Shown here piece after piece: positions 26,734 to 35,426 of a stretch of DNA of 64,000 bases. Each line of letters starts with the position of its first letter. Within the stretch, counting starts at the first letter, position 1. The position numbers and the translations under genes are program-made. The stretch covers positions 558,001 through 622,000 of the forward strand of contig NZ_JBHSAB010000001.1 in assembly GCF_042649825.1 (NCBI RefSeq), given 5' to 3'. The notes below the pieces were generated by a model. It was not told the origin of the DNA, did not search any database, and saw nothing but the letters and a program-made list of their open reading frames with translations. Source of the stretch: Legionella_C dresdenensis. GTDB taxonomy: Bacteria > Pseudomonadota > Gammaproteobacteria > Legionellales > Legionellaceae.

Positions 26734-28026
26734 TTACTTAGAGCAAATTCCTCGAACATCAATCAATGCATGCTCGCCGATAAAACTACTGGCCATTTCC
26801 TTAAACGGACGATGATCAACCAACAATACCACAACATCAGCTTCAGCCAATGCATGCTCCCCACTAGTGAGCTCAACATGTTGCGATAATTCTGCCGGCA
26901 AAACACTAATATTGGGCTCTACTGCAACTATGCGTCCCGGATGGCTTAACGCAATTCTCTTTACAATTTCAACAGCAGGACTTTCACGTAAATCATCAAT
27001 ATCGGCTTTAAAAGCCAGACCAAAACAGGCAACCGTAATCTCTTTGGCTTTTTTCTCTGGTTTTTTGGCCAGACAATCCATAATTGCAGTATTTATTTTA
27101 TCCAATACCCATTCCGGTTTACTGTCATTAACCTGTCTTGCTGTTGTAATCAGGCGCGCCAGATCAGGAGCGCTGCTTACAATAAACCACGGATCAACAG
27201 CAATACAATGGCCGCCGACACCAGGTCCAGGTTGCAAGATATTAACACGGGGATGGCGGTTAGCCAGCTTGATAAGCTCCCAGGCATTAATATTTAATCG
27301 ATCACAAAGGATAGAAAGTTCATTGGCAAATGCAATATTAACATCACGAAAACTGTTTTCGGTCAGTTTGCACATTTCTGCTGTACGGGAGTTAGTAACC
27401 AGGCAGTCACCCTCAACAAAAATTTTATAAAGTTGTAAGGCCTGCTCTGAACATTTCGAACTCATTCCCCCAATTACTCTATCGTTATGTACCAGCTCCC
27501 GCAGCACATGGCCTGGCAAAACTCTCTCTGGGCAATAGGCAATTTGAATATCAGCCTGATCACCGTGGGTTTGGGGGAAACGTAAGTCCGGGCGTTCATG
27601 TGCTAACCAATCAGCCATCTGTTCAGTAGCGCCTACAGGAGAAGTAGACTCCAGAATAACCAGGTCGCCTTTTTTTAAAACGGGTGCAATAGCATAACTG
27701 GCAGATTGAATGTAGCTTAAATCAGGTTGATGATCATCTTTAAATGGTGTTGGTACCGCAATCAGGAAAGCATCCGCCGGCTCCACTTTAGTAGTAGCTT
27801 TCAGGTACCCTTCGGTTACCGCTGCCCGTACTATGATATCCAGCTCTGGCTCTACAATGTGGATCCGTCCCTGGTTAATGGTATCAACGGCATGCTGATT
27901 AATATCCACACCAATCACATTCACTTTTCTTGAAGCAATTACTGCGGCTGTTGGCAAGCCAATATAACCCAGACCAATAACTGAAACTTTGGAGAACCGA
28001 CATTTTTCCTGATTAAAACCTGACAT
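26734..28026 (-). CDS. wecC: UDP-N-acetyl-D-mannosaminuronate dehydrogenase WecC
   Basis: Oxidises UDP-ManNAc to UDP-ManNAcA with two NAD. VIGLGYIGLPTAAVIASR is the N-terminal Rossmann motif, followed by VGVDINQHAVDTIN-type sequence. AVPTPFKDDHQPDLSYI, ILESTSPVGAT, TEMCKLTENSFRDVNIAFA-like and GPGVGGHCIAVDPWF (catalytic Cys) all follow E. coli WecC closely. GLAFKADIDDLRESPA marks the C-terminal domain. The frame extends to a TTG at 28065 overlapping the wecB stop, but ATG 28026 with GGGAAA upstream agrees with the E. coli start. The length, 430 residues, is near E. coli WecC (420). Confidence 0.93.
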   Translation of the reverse strand: MSGFNQEKCRFSKVSVIGLGYIGLPTAAVIASRKVNVIGVDINQHAVDTINQGRIHIVEPELDIIVRAAVTEGYLKATTKVEPADAFLIAVPTPFKDDHQPDLSYIQSASYAIAPVLKKGDLVILESTSPVGATEQMADWLAHERPDLRFPQTHGDQADIQIAYCPERVLPGHVLRELVHNDRVIGGMSSKCSEQALQLYKIFVEGDCLVTNSRTAEMCKLTENSFRDVNIAFANELSILCDRLNINAWELIKLANRHPRVNILQPGPGVGGHCIAVDPWFIVSSAPDLARLITTARQVNDSKPEWVLDKINTAIMDCLAKKPEKKAKEITVACFGLAFKADIDDLRESPAVEIVKRIALSHPGRIVAVEPNISVLPAELSQHVELTSGEHALAEADVVVLLVDHRPFKEMASSFIGEHALIDVRGICSK

Positions 28027-28061
28027 TTTTTTTCCCATAATTTCTAACAAATAACCAAATT

Positions 28062-29243
28062 TCAAACAGGCTCTGCTGCTCCGCTTCTTGAATCTTCAGC
28101 AGCCTGAAGATGAGACATAAATCTGGTAATAATATTAATAATTCGACTTGTTGCCTGACCATCGCCGTAGGGATTTCGTACGTGACTCATCTCCCAATAG
28201 CGTTTTTCATTGGTTAATAACTCGGTTATTTCTGTTACAATCCGCTGCGTATCAGTACCAACCAAACGAACAGCACCTGCTTTCACAGCCTCCGGTCGCT
28301 CTGTTGTATCACGCATAACAAGCACTGGCTTGCCAAGCGACGGCGCTTCTTCCTGTATTCCGCCCGAATCAGTCAAAATCAGGTAAGCAGATTTCATTAA
28401 ATAGACAAAAGACAGGTACTCAACCGGTTCAATAAGATGAATATTGCTAAAACCAGCTAATTTGCGATTCACTGGCTCACGCACTGATGGGTTAAGATGA
28501 ACAGGATAAACGATATCAACCTCAGGAAAACACTTGGCAGTTTCTATTAAAGCATTGCATATTCGCTCAAAACCGTCGCCAAAATTCTCTCGCCTGTGAC
28601 CTGTTACCAAAATCAATCGGCGTTCACACGTTAAAAAAGGAAATTGCTTCTGCAGATCTGATGCAAGCTCCGGATTAGCATCAATTTGATGTGATATATC
28701 AAGAAGCGCGTCAATAACTGTATTTCCTGTGATGTGAACGGATTCCATGGAGACGTTTTCATTCAGTAAGTTATTATAAGCCAATTCCGTAGGCGCAAAA
28801 TGGACCGCTGCCAATTTACCAATCAGGCTACGGTTTATTTCTTCGGGCCAAGGAGAGTAGATATTACCCGTGCGTAGGCCTGCTTCCACATGCGCGACTG
28901 GAATTTGATGATAATAAGCTGTCAATGCGGAAGCCATTGCTGTTGTTGTATCGCCATGAACGAGAATCAGGTCAGGTTTGTATGCGCCAGAAAGGAGAGT
29001 ATTAAAACCGGTCATTATCTTTGCTGAAAGATCTGCCAGGCTTTGATTTGCAGCCATAACCTCCAGATTATAGTCAGGCGTTATATTAAAAAGGTCCAGC
29101 ATGGAATCAAGCATTTGTCTATGCTGACCCGTAACGCAAACTTTATTACGAATTACAGGGTGACGCTCTAATCCCTTGATTATTGGAGCCATTTTAATTG
29201 CTTCGGGACGTGTTCCAAAAACGCAGAGCGTATGAATCGACAT
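28062..29243 (-). CDS. wecB: UDP-N-acetylglucosamine 2-epimerase WecB
   Basis: Non-hydrolysing epimerase converting UDP-GlcNAc to UDP-ManNAc, the WecC substrate. GTRPEAIKMAPII at residues 9-21, HGDTTTAMASALTAYY near 95, HVEAGLRTGNIYSPWPEE near 118, VTGHRRENFGDGF near 212 and DSGGIQEEAPSLGKPVL near 292 are the standard active-site blocks. The length of 393 is slightly over E. coli WecB (376). It is the first gene of the eight-gene minus-strand operon; the 158 bases to the divergent methyltransferase gene should hold promoters for both directions. Confidence 0.95.
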   Translation of the reverse strand: MSIHTLCVFGTRPEAIKMAPIIKGLERHPVIRNKVCVTGQHRQMLDSMLDLFNITPDYNLEVMAANQSLADLSAKIMTGFNTLLSGAYKPDLILVHGDTTTAMASALTAYYHQIPVAHVEAGLRTGNIYSPWPEEINRSLIGKLAAVHFAPTELAYNNLLNENVSMESVHITGNTVIDALLDISHQIDANPELASDLQKQFPFLTCERRLILVTGHRRENFGDGFERICNALIETAKCFPEVDIVYPVHLNPSVREPVNRKLAGFSNIHLIEPVEYLSFVYLMKSAYLILTDSGGIQEEAPSLGKPVLVMRDTTERPEAVKAGAVRLVGTDTQRIVTEITELLTNEKRYWEMSHVRNPYGDGQATSRIINIITRFMSHLQAAEDSRSGAAEPV

Positions 29244-29401
29244 TGATTACTCTCACAAAACTATATTCAATTATTCATCTGTCCTAAGGGTCTCGATTAT
29301 AGACACAAATCGTTTAAACCACAACAAAGAAAACAACTATCGCCAAAGCACCCCATTTAACGTTATACTGACCCAACGTTTATTCACAACTGGATAGCTG
29401 C

Positions 29402-30220
29402 ATGTCCTTAAAGGCCATGTATAACGAATTAGCAAACCGCTATGCGACAGCTGATCGTTTCGGCTCCATCAGCCAAAGTCACAATGTGGCTATTGAACAA
29501 ATAGAAGAAGAAAAACTGGGTACTCGGGCAGGTTATAAGGTTCTCGATTTCGGCGTAGGCAACGGTGCTTTTTTAAGTAAGCTCAAAGAAATTATGCCTG
29601 ATGCTGATTTCACGGGTATTGATATATCCAGCGAGATGCTGGCAAGGGCACGTCAGCTTTTACCGTTGACCACTATTGAGGCCAGTGCCACAGAAGCCAG
29701 CCATTATTTGCCTCATAACAGCCAGGATTTGGTGCTTGCGCATTTTATTAATGCCTATATTCCAATTAATACCCTGTTTAATGAGGCGAATCTGCTAACG
29801 CGTGCCAATGGTTATTTTTCCATGATCACAACCACGTATGAATCCTTTCCGGTTGCCCAGCAGCATCTGGCTAATTTTATCGCGGAAGACACTCTGGTCA
29901 GTAGTGTTGTCGGTCATTACTATAAAGCCATGGTACGGAATACCACGGTTGCCACAGGTCAGGATCAGCTGCTGCATGCCTTTGCCGAACATCAGTTTGA
30001 AGTTGTTCACCATACCCGGCTGGAAATACCGGTTACATTGAATGATATTGAAGAACTGGCACGCTTTGGAATTGAGGGCACGTGGTTTTTAAACAGTATT
30101 TCGATGCGTATGCTGCCTAAAAATTTTCTGATTGAACGGTTAAAGCGTTTGTTTAGTAAGATATTTACCTTTCCATATCATGATACGCATATAATTGATG
30201 TGGTGTTGGCGAGAAAATAG
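29402..30220 (+). CDS. Class I SAM-dependent methyltransferase, substrate unknown
   Basis: A 272-residue protein with the SAM-binding motif VLDFGVGNGAFLSKL near residues 48-62 and the acidic motif II FTGIDISSEMLARAR near 72-86. QDLVLAHFINAYIP occupies the post-II region. The C-terminal part, from about 160, is not recognised and ends with basic and aromatic residues. It is the first gene of a three-gene plus-strand group with a POT-family transporter and quinol-type NO reductase; the functional tie is unclear. Upstream, TTATACT at about 29365 could serve as a -10 box, but no matching -35 is evident. Confidence 0.8.
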   Translation: MSLKAMYNELANRYATADRFGSISQSHNVAIEQIEEEKLGTRAGYKVLDFGVGNGAFLSKLKEIMPDADFTGIDISSEMLARARQLLPLTTIEASATEASHYLPHNSQDLVLAHFINAYIPINTLFNEANLLTRANGYFSMITTTYESFPVAQQHLANFIAEDTLVSSVVGHYYKAMVRNTTVATGQDQLLHAFAEHQFEVVHHTRLEIPVTLNDIEELARFGIEGTWFLNSISMRMLPKNFLIERLKRLFSKIFTFPYHDTHIIDVVLARK

Positions 30221-30303
30221 GCTGGGCTGTGAAGCCCCCTTGTCAAGACTACCCAAAAAATGTAATTCTGATTAATCCGATAGCGTACACAAGGAGTTGT
30301 GTG

Positions 30304-31803
30304 GTGGAGCAAGCCGTGAATAATTTTTTGCCTCTCAGCAATATTCGGCAGAAGCAATCGAATAATATTGCCCTGATTACCTTCTGGAGCCAGTTTTCGG
30401 TTTATGCGCTAAATACCATCCTGATTTTATTTTTAACCCGCCCTTTTCTTGAACATGGTCTCGGATACAGTCAGGCTCAGGCGTACGCTTTTATCGGCGT
30501 TACTCAGGCTACTGGTTATTTAATGCCTGTACTCGGTGGTTTTATGGCTGATCAGGTGGTCGGAGTAAGGCGCGCAATTTTGTTTGGCAGCGTTATGCTT
30601 GCCTTTGCTTACCTGCTGGTTATGCTCAGCGGTTATACCGTTGGCACGTTCAGCGACAAATTATTTATTGCCGCTTACGCGCTGGTTCCAGCCACCAACT
30701 CCTTGCTCATGGGCACCGCTTCCGGGTTGATTTCACGTATTTACAGTGATGATGCCATTCAGGCCAAGTCAGCCATGACCTGGTATTATATGGCAATCAA
30801 TGTCGGCGCTTTACTCGCTACTTTTATTGCCCCTGCTTTGCTTGACAGTCGGTTTGGCCCGTTATCAGTCCTGACAGTGACCTTTATTGGTAAATCAATC
30901 GCAGCCCTGAACTTCGCCCGTAATTATCACTTATACGATAATGTCATCATCGGTAAAGACAAGCTACCCATGACCGCAAAAACAGGGTACAAGCTGCTAG
31001 CCTATATTGCAATCATTTATCTCTTTACCTTATTAGCATACTCGCATATTTATCTTGCCAGCATTGTTATCGGAACAGGTTGCGCCCTGGGAATTGTATG
31101 GTTTTTTATAAAAACGCTTATCCTGCACGGCGAGCAGCGCACCAAACAGTTAATGGCAATTTTCCTGATACTGGAAGCGATTATTTTCTTTATTATCTAT
31201 AACCAGATGAATAGTACCATGGTGTTGTTTGCCAAAAACAATTCTGATTTGCAATTAGTGGGTTTTAGTGTTTCATCTGCACACTACCAATTATTAAATC
31301 CTTTGTTGATTATTGCATTAAGCTTTTACCTGCCGGGTTTTTATAGCAAATTTCCCCGCTTTACTATTCCATACCAATTCGCTGCCGGAACGCTATTGGC
31401 AGGCGCTGCCTTGTTAATTATGGTCTTTGCTGCCAGACACGCCCACTACGGCCTGGTAAATGGCAATTACATCGCGTTGACCTATGTTTTTATCACCCTT
31501 GCCGAACTCTGGGTCAGCGCCATCGGTTTAAGTATGATTGGCCTTTATTGTGATCAGAATAATATGGCCTTCGCTATGGGTGTCTGGTATCTCGCAAGCG
31601 CATTGTCCAATGCCATCTCTGGCCGATTGGCGGCGCTGGTTGCAATTCCCGAACATATCACTAATCCCGAAGCCAGCTTGCTGATTTATCAACATTATTA
31701 TTGGTGGATGGGGTTGGGGACTATTGCTATTGGCTGTGTTATGCTGCTGATTGCGAGACTTGTTCAGACAAGACTGGCTCGGAAAGGAATTAATTTAGCT
31801 TAA
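30304..31803 (+). CDS. POT/PTR family proton-dependent peptide transporter
   Basis: Proton-coupled oligopeptide transporter of the MFS, about 14 hydrophobic segments. The POT signature is recognisable as QATGYLMPVLGGFMADQV-VGVRRAILFGS near residues 75-100, and the domain opening NNIALITFWSQFSVYALNTIL has the FWERFSxY-like shape in altered form. The frame is open from a GTG at 30229, but AAGGAG at 30291-30296 sits 7 bases before GTG 30304, making that the better start and giving 499 residues. The extra 25 residues in the longer form show no family similarity. NO reductase follows after 9 bases. Confidence 0.83.
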   Translation: MEQAVNNFLPLSNIRQKQSNNIALITFWSQFSVYALNTILILFLTRPFLEHGLGYSQAQAYAFIGVTQATGYLMPVLGGFMADQVVGVRRAILFGSVMLAFAYLLVMLSGYTVGTFSDKLFIAAYALVPATNSLLMGTASGLISRIYSDDAIQAKSAMTWYYMAINVGALLATFIAPALLDSRFGPLSVLTVTFIGKSIAALNFARNYHLYDNVIIGKDKLPMTAKTGYKLLAYIAIIYLFTLLAYSHIYLASIVIGTGCALGIVWFFIKTLILHGEQRTKQLMAIFLILEAIIFFIIYNQMNSTMVLFAKNNSDLQLVGFSVSSAHYQLLNPLLIIALSFYLPGFYSKFPRFTIPYQFAAGTLLAGAALLIMVFAARHAHYGLVNGNYIALTYVFITLAELWVSAIGLSMIGLYCDQNNMAFAMGVWYLASALSNAISGRLAALVAIPEHITNPEASLLIYQHYYWWMGLGTIAIGCVMLLIARLVQTRLARKGINLA

Positions 31804-31812
31804 GGAGGAACA

Positions 31813-34128
31813 ATGATTCAAGATAAAGTAGCGGCTCCTGAGGATTCTCAGGCAATTAACGATCCGGTCGCTCTGGTTTTAAAGTGGATTTTATTATTTA
31901 CTGCGATTGTATGTTTTATAGTCCTGATATGGGGCACTTATAAGACGTACCAATTAGCTCCCCCGCTACCGCAGCAATTTCAAACCCAATCCGGTCAGAT
32001 CATTATGACGGAAGCGGATATTTTTGAGGGTAAAGCAGGATTTCAACGGGCTGACTTGATGGATTACGGCAGTCTTTATGGAATGGGCTCCTATTTTGGT
32101 GAAGACTACACTGCCAAATATTTAGTGCGTTTAGGCCGCCTCATTGAAGATAATATGGCACAAAAAAATTATGGCAGCATTTATGCGGCTTTACCGGAAG
32201 AGAAACAATATTTAGTTCGAAAAAATATGCAGCAGGCGTTGCAACAAATTCAATTAACTGAAACCACCAGTATTTTGCCTGATCCGGTTGCCGAATCAAT
32301 TTTACAACTGAAACAGGAAATTGCCCATACGTTGTTAAATCATGATCCGGAAACTGGCTGGACAAAGGCATATAGCCTGGATGAGCGAAGCGCTTTGCAA
32401 ACTGCCGATTTTCTGATTTATTCCTCTCTGACAACGATTGCTCATCGTCCCGGTCAAAATAGCTCGTACACAAACAACTGGCCTTACGAGCCAACAATGG
32501 GAAATAATCCAACGCCCGGCACTTTTTACTGGACCTGGGTTTCTTTTTGTTTTGTGTTCCTGGGATTTGGCGCAATTCTGTACATTTATCATCGCTACCT
32601 GAGTGTACCAGATGATTCCCCAAAGACACCGATATTTACCCACTTTAAACCGCTTACTTCAAGTCAGCGTAAAGCAGGTCAGTACTTTATTGTTGTTGCG
32701 GCGGTTTTGCTGGTGCAGATAACCGTCGGCGCAATTATGGCCCATTATTATTCTGAACGTGAAGGTTTTTACGGTATCCCGATTAATGATTATTTACCGT
32801 TTAATTTTTTACGTGATGTTCATATCCAAACGCCAATCGTCTGGATTGCTCTTTCCTGGGTAAGTGCAGCTGTATTTATGGCGCCTATTATCAGTAAAAA
32901 AGAGGCGAAAGGTCAGGGCTTTTTAGTCAGCCTGTTATTTTGGGTAACTCTTTTTGTTGTCGGCGGCGCTATTATTGGCGATTATCTGGGAATAATGGGT
33001 TATATCAATCAATACTGGTTTTGGCTGGGCAATCAGGGACTTTCTTATTTGCAACTTGGCCGTTTATGGCAAATAGGGTTTTGTTTGGGATTATTCCTTT
33101 GGAGTGTTATCGTTTTTCGCGGCATGTGGCCTGGCTGGGCTACAGCAAAAGAGGCAACAGTCCAATTCTGGACCGGCCGTATTCGGTTAGAACATCTTTT
33201 CTGGGCCAGTACAGCAAACGTTGCGGTATTGTATTGTTTTGGAATGATTCCCTTAACCGGTATTGAAAAATCGTTCACTATTACTGATTTCTGGCGCTGG
33301 TGGGTTGTCCATCTGTGGGTAGAACAATCATTTGAGTTTTTTGCAGCTTGCGCTACTGCCTATATGCTCATGGGAACAGGCCTAGTGTCGCGTACTCTCG
33401 CCGAGCGAACCATGTATTTTGAAACCATTCTGATTTTTTTAGGTGGAGTCATTGGTACAGGTCACCATTGGTATTGGACAGGAACCCCTGATATCTGGGT
33501 ACCGTTGGGTTCGATGTTTTCATTTATTGAAGTATTACCTTTAGTACTGTTGATTATCGATGCGATTGAACATCGTCAACTTATCAAGCGTCAAGGGGCT
33601 TTTACTTATAACCTGGCCTATCTCTATATTTTAGGCGCCTCGTTTTGGAATTTTGTCGGCGCCGGGGTATTTGGCGGCGGAACCCTCAACGCCCCCTTGA
33701 TTAATTATTATGAGCATGGAACCTTTTTAACGCTTAATCATGCGCATACTGCATTATTCGGCGCTTTTGGTCTGCTTGGCCTTGGCCTGGTCTATTTCTG
33801 TTTGCGCTATGCCGCAGGCGACACGATCCAGTGGAGTGATCGTATGGGTACATGGGCATTTTGGCTCTATAACTTCGGGCTTTTATTATGGATTGTACTC
33901 AATTTCTTCCCTATAGGATGGGCGCAGTTAATGGATGTTTACGAGCATGGTTTTGCTCACTCCAGAAGTCTTGAGTTTTATAACACGACTTTATTGTGGC
34001 AATGGTTACGATTCCCGGGAGATGTGGTTTTTGCTCTGGGCGCGTTGCTTATGGCTTATGATTTTCTGCGGAAGCTGGGTCCATTTTTTCCGAAGGTAGA
34101 AGCATATTATTTGAGGAAGTTGGCTTAG
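31813..34128 (+). CDS. norZ: Quinol-dependent nitric oxide reductase (qNOR, NorZ type)
   Basis: Single-subunit inner-membrane enzyme reducing NO to N2O with electrons from quinol, often used for NO detoxification. At 771 residues, it is the fused form: an N-terminal helix (about 24-46), a periplasmic domain of about 190 residues, then about 12-13 helices. Metal ligands are visible: WWVVHLWVEQSFEFFAACATAY near 494, GVIGTGHHWYWTG near 545-557, and FLTLNHAHTALFGAFGLLGLGLV near 635-658, with conserved glutamates in between. AAGGAGG lies 5 bases before the ATG. It is the last gene of the plus-strand group and is followed by a palindromic repeat and convergent lipA. Confidence 0.94.
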   Translation: MIQDKVAAPEDSQAINDPVALVLKWILLFTAIVCFIVLIWGTYKTYQLAPPLPQQFQTQSGQIIMTEADIFEGKAGFQRADLMDYGSLYGMGSYFGEDYTAKYLVRLGRLIEDNMAQKNYGSIYAALPEEKQYLVRKNMQQALQQIQLTETTSILPDPVAESILQLKQEIAHTLLNHDPETGWTKAYSLDERSALQTADFLIYSSLTTIAHRPGQNSSYTNNWPYEPTMGNNPTPGTFYWTWVSFCFVFLGFGAILYIYHRYLSVPDDSPKTPIFTHFKPLTSSQRKAGQYFIVVAAVLLVQITVGAIMAHYYSEREGFYGIPINDYLPFNFLRDVHIQTPIVWIALSWVSAAVFMAPIISKKEAKGQGFLVSLLFWVTLFVVGGAIIGDYLGIMGYINQYWFWLGNQGLSYLQLGRLWQIGFCLGLFLWSVIVFRGMWPGWATAKEATVQFWTGRIRLEHLFWASTANVAVLYCFGMIPLTGIEKSFTITDFWRWWVVHLWVEQSFEFFAACATAYMLMGTGLVSRTLAERTMYFETILIFLGGVIGTGHHWYWTGTPDIWVPLGSMFSFIEVLPLVLLIIDAIEHRQLIKRQGAFTYNLAYLYILGASFWNFVGAGVFGGGTLNAPLINYYEHGTFLTLNHAHTALFGAFGLLGLGLVYFCLRYAAGDTIQWSDRMGTWAFWLYNFGLLLWIVLNFFPIGWAQLMDVYEHGFAHSRSLEFYNTTLLWQWLRFPGDVVFALGALLMAYDFLRKLGPFFPKVEAYYLRKLA

Positions 34129-34141
34129 CGCAAGTATCGTA

Positions 34142-34167
34142 TTGTTGGGTCAAACGACCCAACCTAC
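34142..34167. repeat. GTTGGGTC palindrome, single copy, at lipA 3' end
   Basis: GTTGGGTC-AAAC-GACCCAAC, a perfect 8-base inverted repeat with a 4-base loop, followed by the conserved border CTAC. It lies between convergent norZ and lipA. The TAG stop codon of lipA falls in the GTAGG border of the element. Confidence 0.9.
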
Positions 34168-35147
34168 AGGCCCAGGTTATCGCGTTTGAAGACTTTGTCA
34201 GCGCGGTAGCTTGAGCGAACCATTGGCCCTGAGGCTACTTCATAGAACCCTTTTTCCAATCCGATTTCGCGGAATCTGACAAATTGTTCTGGCGTCACAT
34301 AGCGGGCGACTGGTAAATGATTTCTGGTTGGCTGTAAGTATTGCCCCAACGTCAGGATATCCACATTAGACGCCCGGATATCATCCATGGCTTTGATAAT
34401 TTCTTCGTCTGTTTCGCCAAGACCGAGCATGAGGCTGGTTTTTGTCAGCACATCAGGGCGGTATTGTTTGGCAAAGGCAAGAACATTTAACGTCTGCCAG
34501 TAACCTGCCCGGTTATCACGTACCGGATGGGTCAAACGTTCTACGGTTTCGACATTCTGGGCAAATACATCAACACCGCTATCGAGCAATGTTGCCACAT
34601 CCTGCTCTTTTCCCTGAAAATCCGGAGTCAACGCTTCTACTTTGGTCTTCGGGCTGCGTCTTTTGATAGCCTGAATGGCTTTGGCATAATGGCTTGCGCC
34701 GCCATCGGCAAGATCATCCCGGTTAACGGATGTCAAGACAATATAATCAAGATTCATCAAGGCCACGGTATTGGCTGCATTTTCAGGTTCATCCTGATCA
34801 AGCCAGCCATGTGGATTACCAGTATCGACGGAGCAAAAACGGCAAGCCCGGGTGCATACCGCGCCCATAAGCATAATAGTCGCAGTGCCGTGTGACCAGC
34901 ATTCAGTGATATTAGGGCATTTGGCTTCTTCACATACTGTTGCCAGACTATGCTGAACGACTTGCTCTTTAACCTGAGAATATTTAGCGGTTGTTTGAGT
35001 GCTAATGCGTAACCATTTCGGTTTTGGCAGACGCTCGGCATTCTGGTCCATTGACTTAATACCGTCTTTAATTGCTACTACACCGTTAGCAGTTGTATAT
35101 TTTCTGCCGCTTTCTATAACAATAGGAATCTCGCTCAACTTGCTCAT
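34164..35147 (-). CDS. lipA: Lipoyl synthase LipA
   Basis: Radical SAM enzyme that inserts two sulfurs into protein-bound octanoyl chains to make lipoyl cofactors. The auxiliary cluster motif CEEAKCPNITEC is near residues 92-103 and the radical SAM motif CTRACRFC near 118-125; RSSYRADKVF near the C-terminus carries the last cluster-ligating Ser region. KPKWLRI matches the family N-terminus after a somewhat extended leader (327 residues against 321 in E. coli). The final codon block is followed by TAG within a dispersed palindromic repeat. The usual partner lipB is not in the window. Confidence 0.96.
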   Translation of the reverse strand: MSKLSEIPIVIESGRKYTTANGVVAIKDGIKSMDQNAERLPKPKWLRISTQTTAKYSQVKEQVVQHSLATVCEEAKCPNITECWSHGTATIMLMGAVCTRACRFCSVDTGNPHGWLDQDEPENAANTVALMNLDYIVLTSVNRDDLADGGASHYAKAIQAIKRRSPKTKVEALTPDFQGKEQDVATLLDSGVDVFAQNVETVERLTHPVRDNRAGYWQTLNVLAFAKQYRPDVLTKTSLMLGLGETDEEIIKAMDDIRASNVDILTLGQYLQPTRNHLPVARYVTPEQFVRFREIGLEKGFYEVASGPMVRSSYRADKVFKRDNLGL

Positions 35148-35257
35148 GCTTACGCCATTAAAATGCTGTTGGCTAATGATCCCAAATCGTTGCAGTCAGA
35201 TCAATAGATATTTTAATCAGGATGAAAGTTAATGGAGTAAACGCAGCCTCACTGCTA

Positions 35258-35299
35258 TTAAGTTGCTCCAGTCAGTATTTTCACAGCTTTATTTTTCAT
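35258..35299 (-). pseudogene. 5' remnant of a duplicate of the Cys-rich secreted protein gene at 37548-38093
   Basis: The reverse strand reads MKNKAVKILTGAT and then a stop. The first nine residues equal the start of the gene at 38093, and about 20 bases upstream are also similar, including the ribosome-binding region and ATGCA before the ATG (35300-35325 against 38094-38118). After the ninth codon similarity ends. This is a truncated second copy in the same orientation about 2.8 kb away, with the unknown gene 35427-37463 between the two. The rest of the 35148-35426 gap shows nothing else I recognise. Confidence 0.75.
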
Positions 35300-35426
35300 T
35301 GCATTACGCTTCCTGTGGTTATTTGAATCTACTGTTTGCTTTAATGGAAATATCTTACTATAGCATCTTAATTGATTTATTTTTAATCAAAATCCTGTTA
35401 AAATCTGGCTTTTATCCGGAATTTAA

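Noticed and set aside
34142..34167. GTTGGGTC palindrome as Rho-independent terminator between norZ and lipA
   Set aside because: Stem is GC-rich but there is no T-tract on either strand, and the same sequence occurs in non-terminal places.
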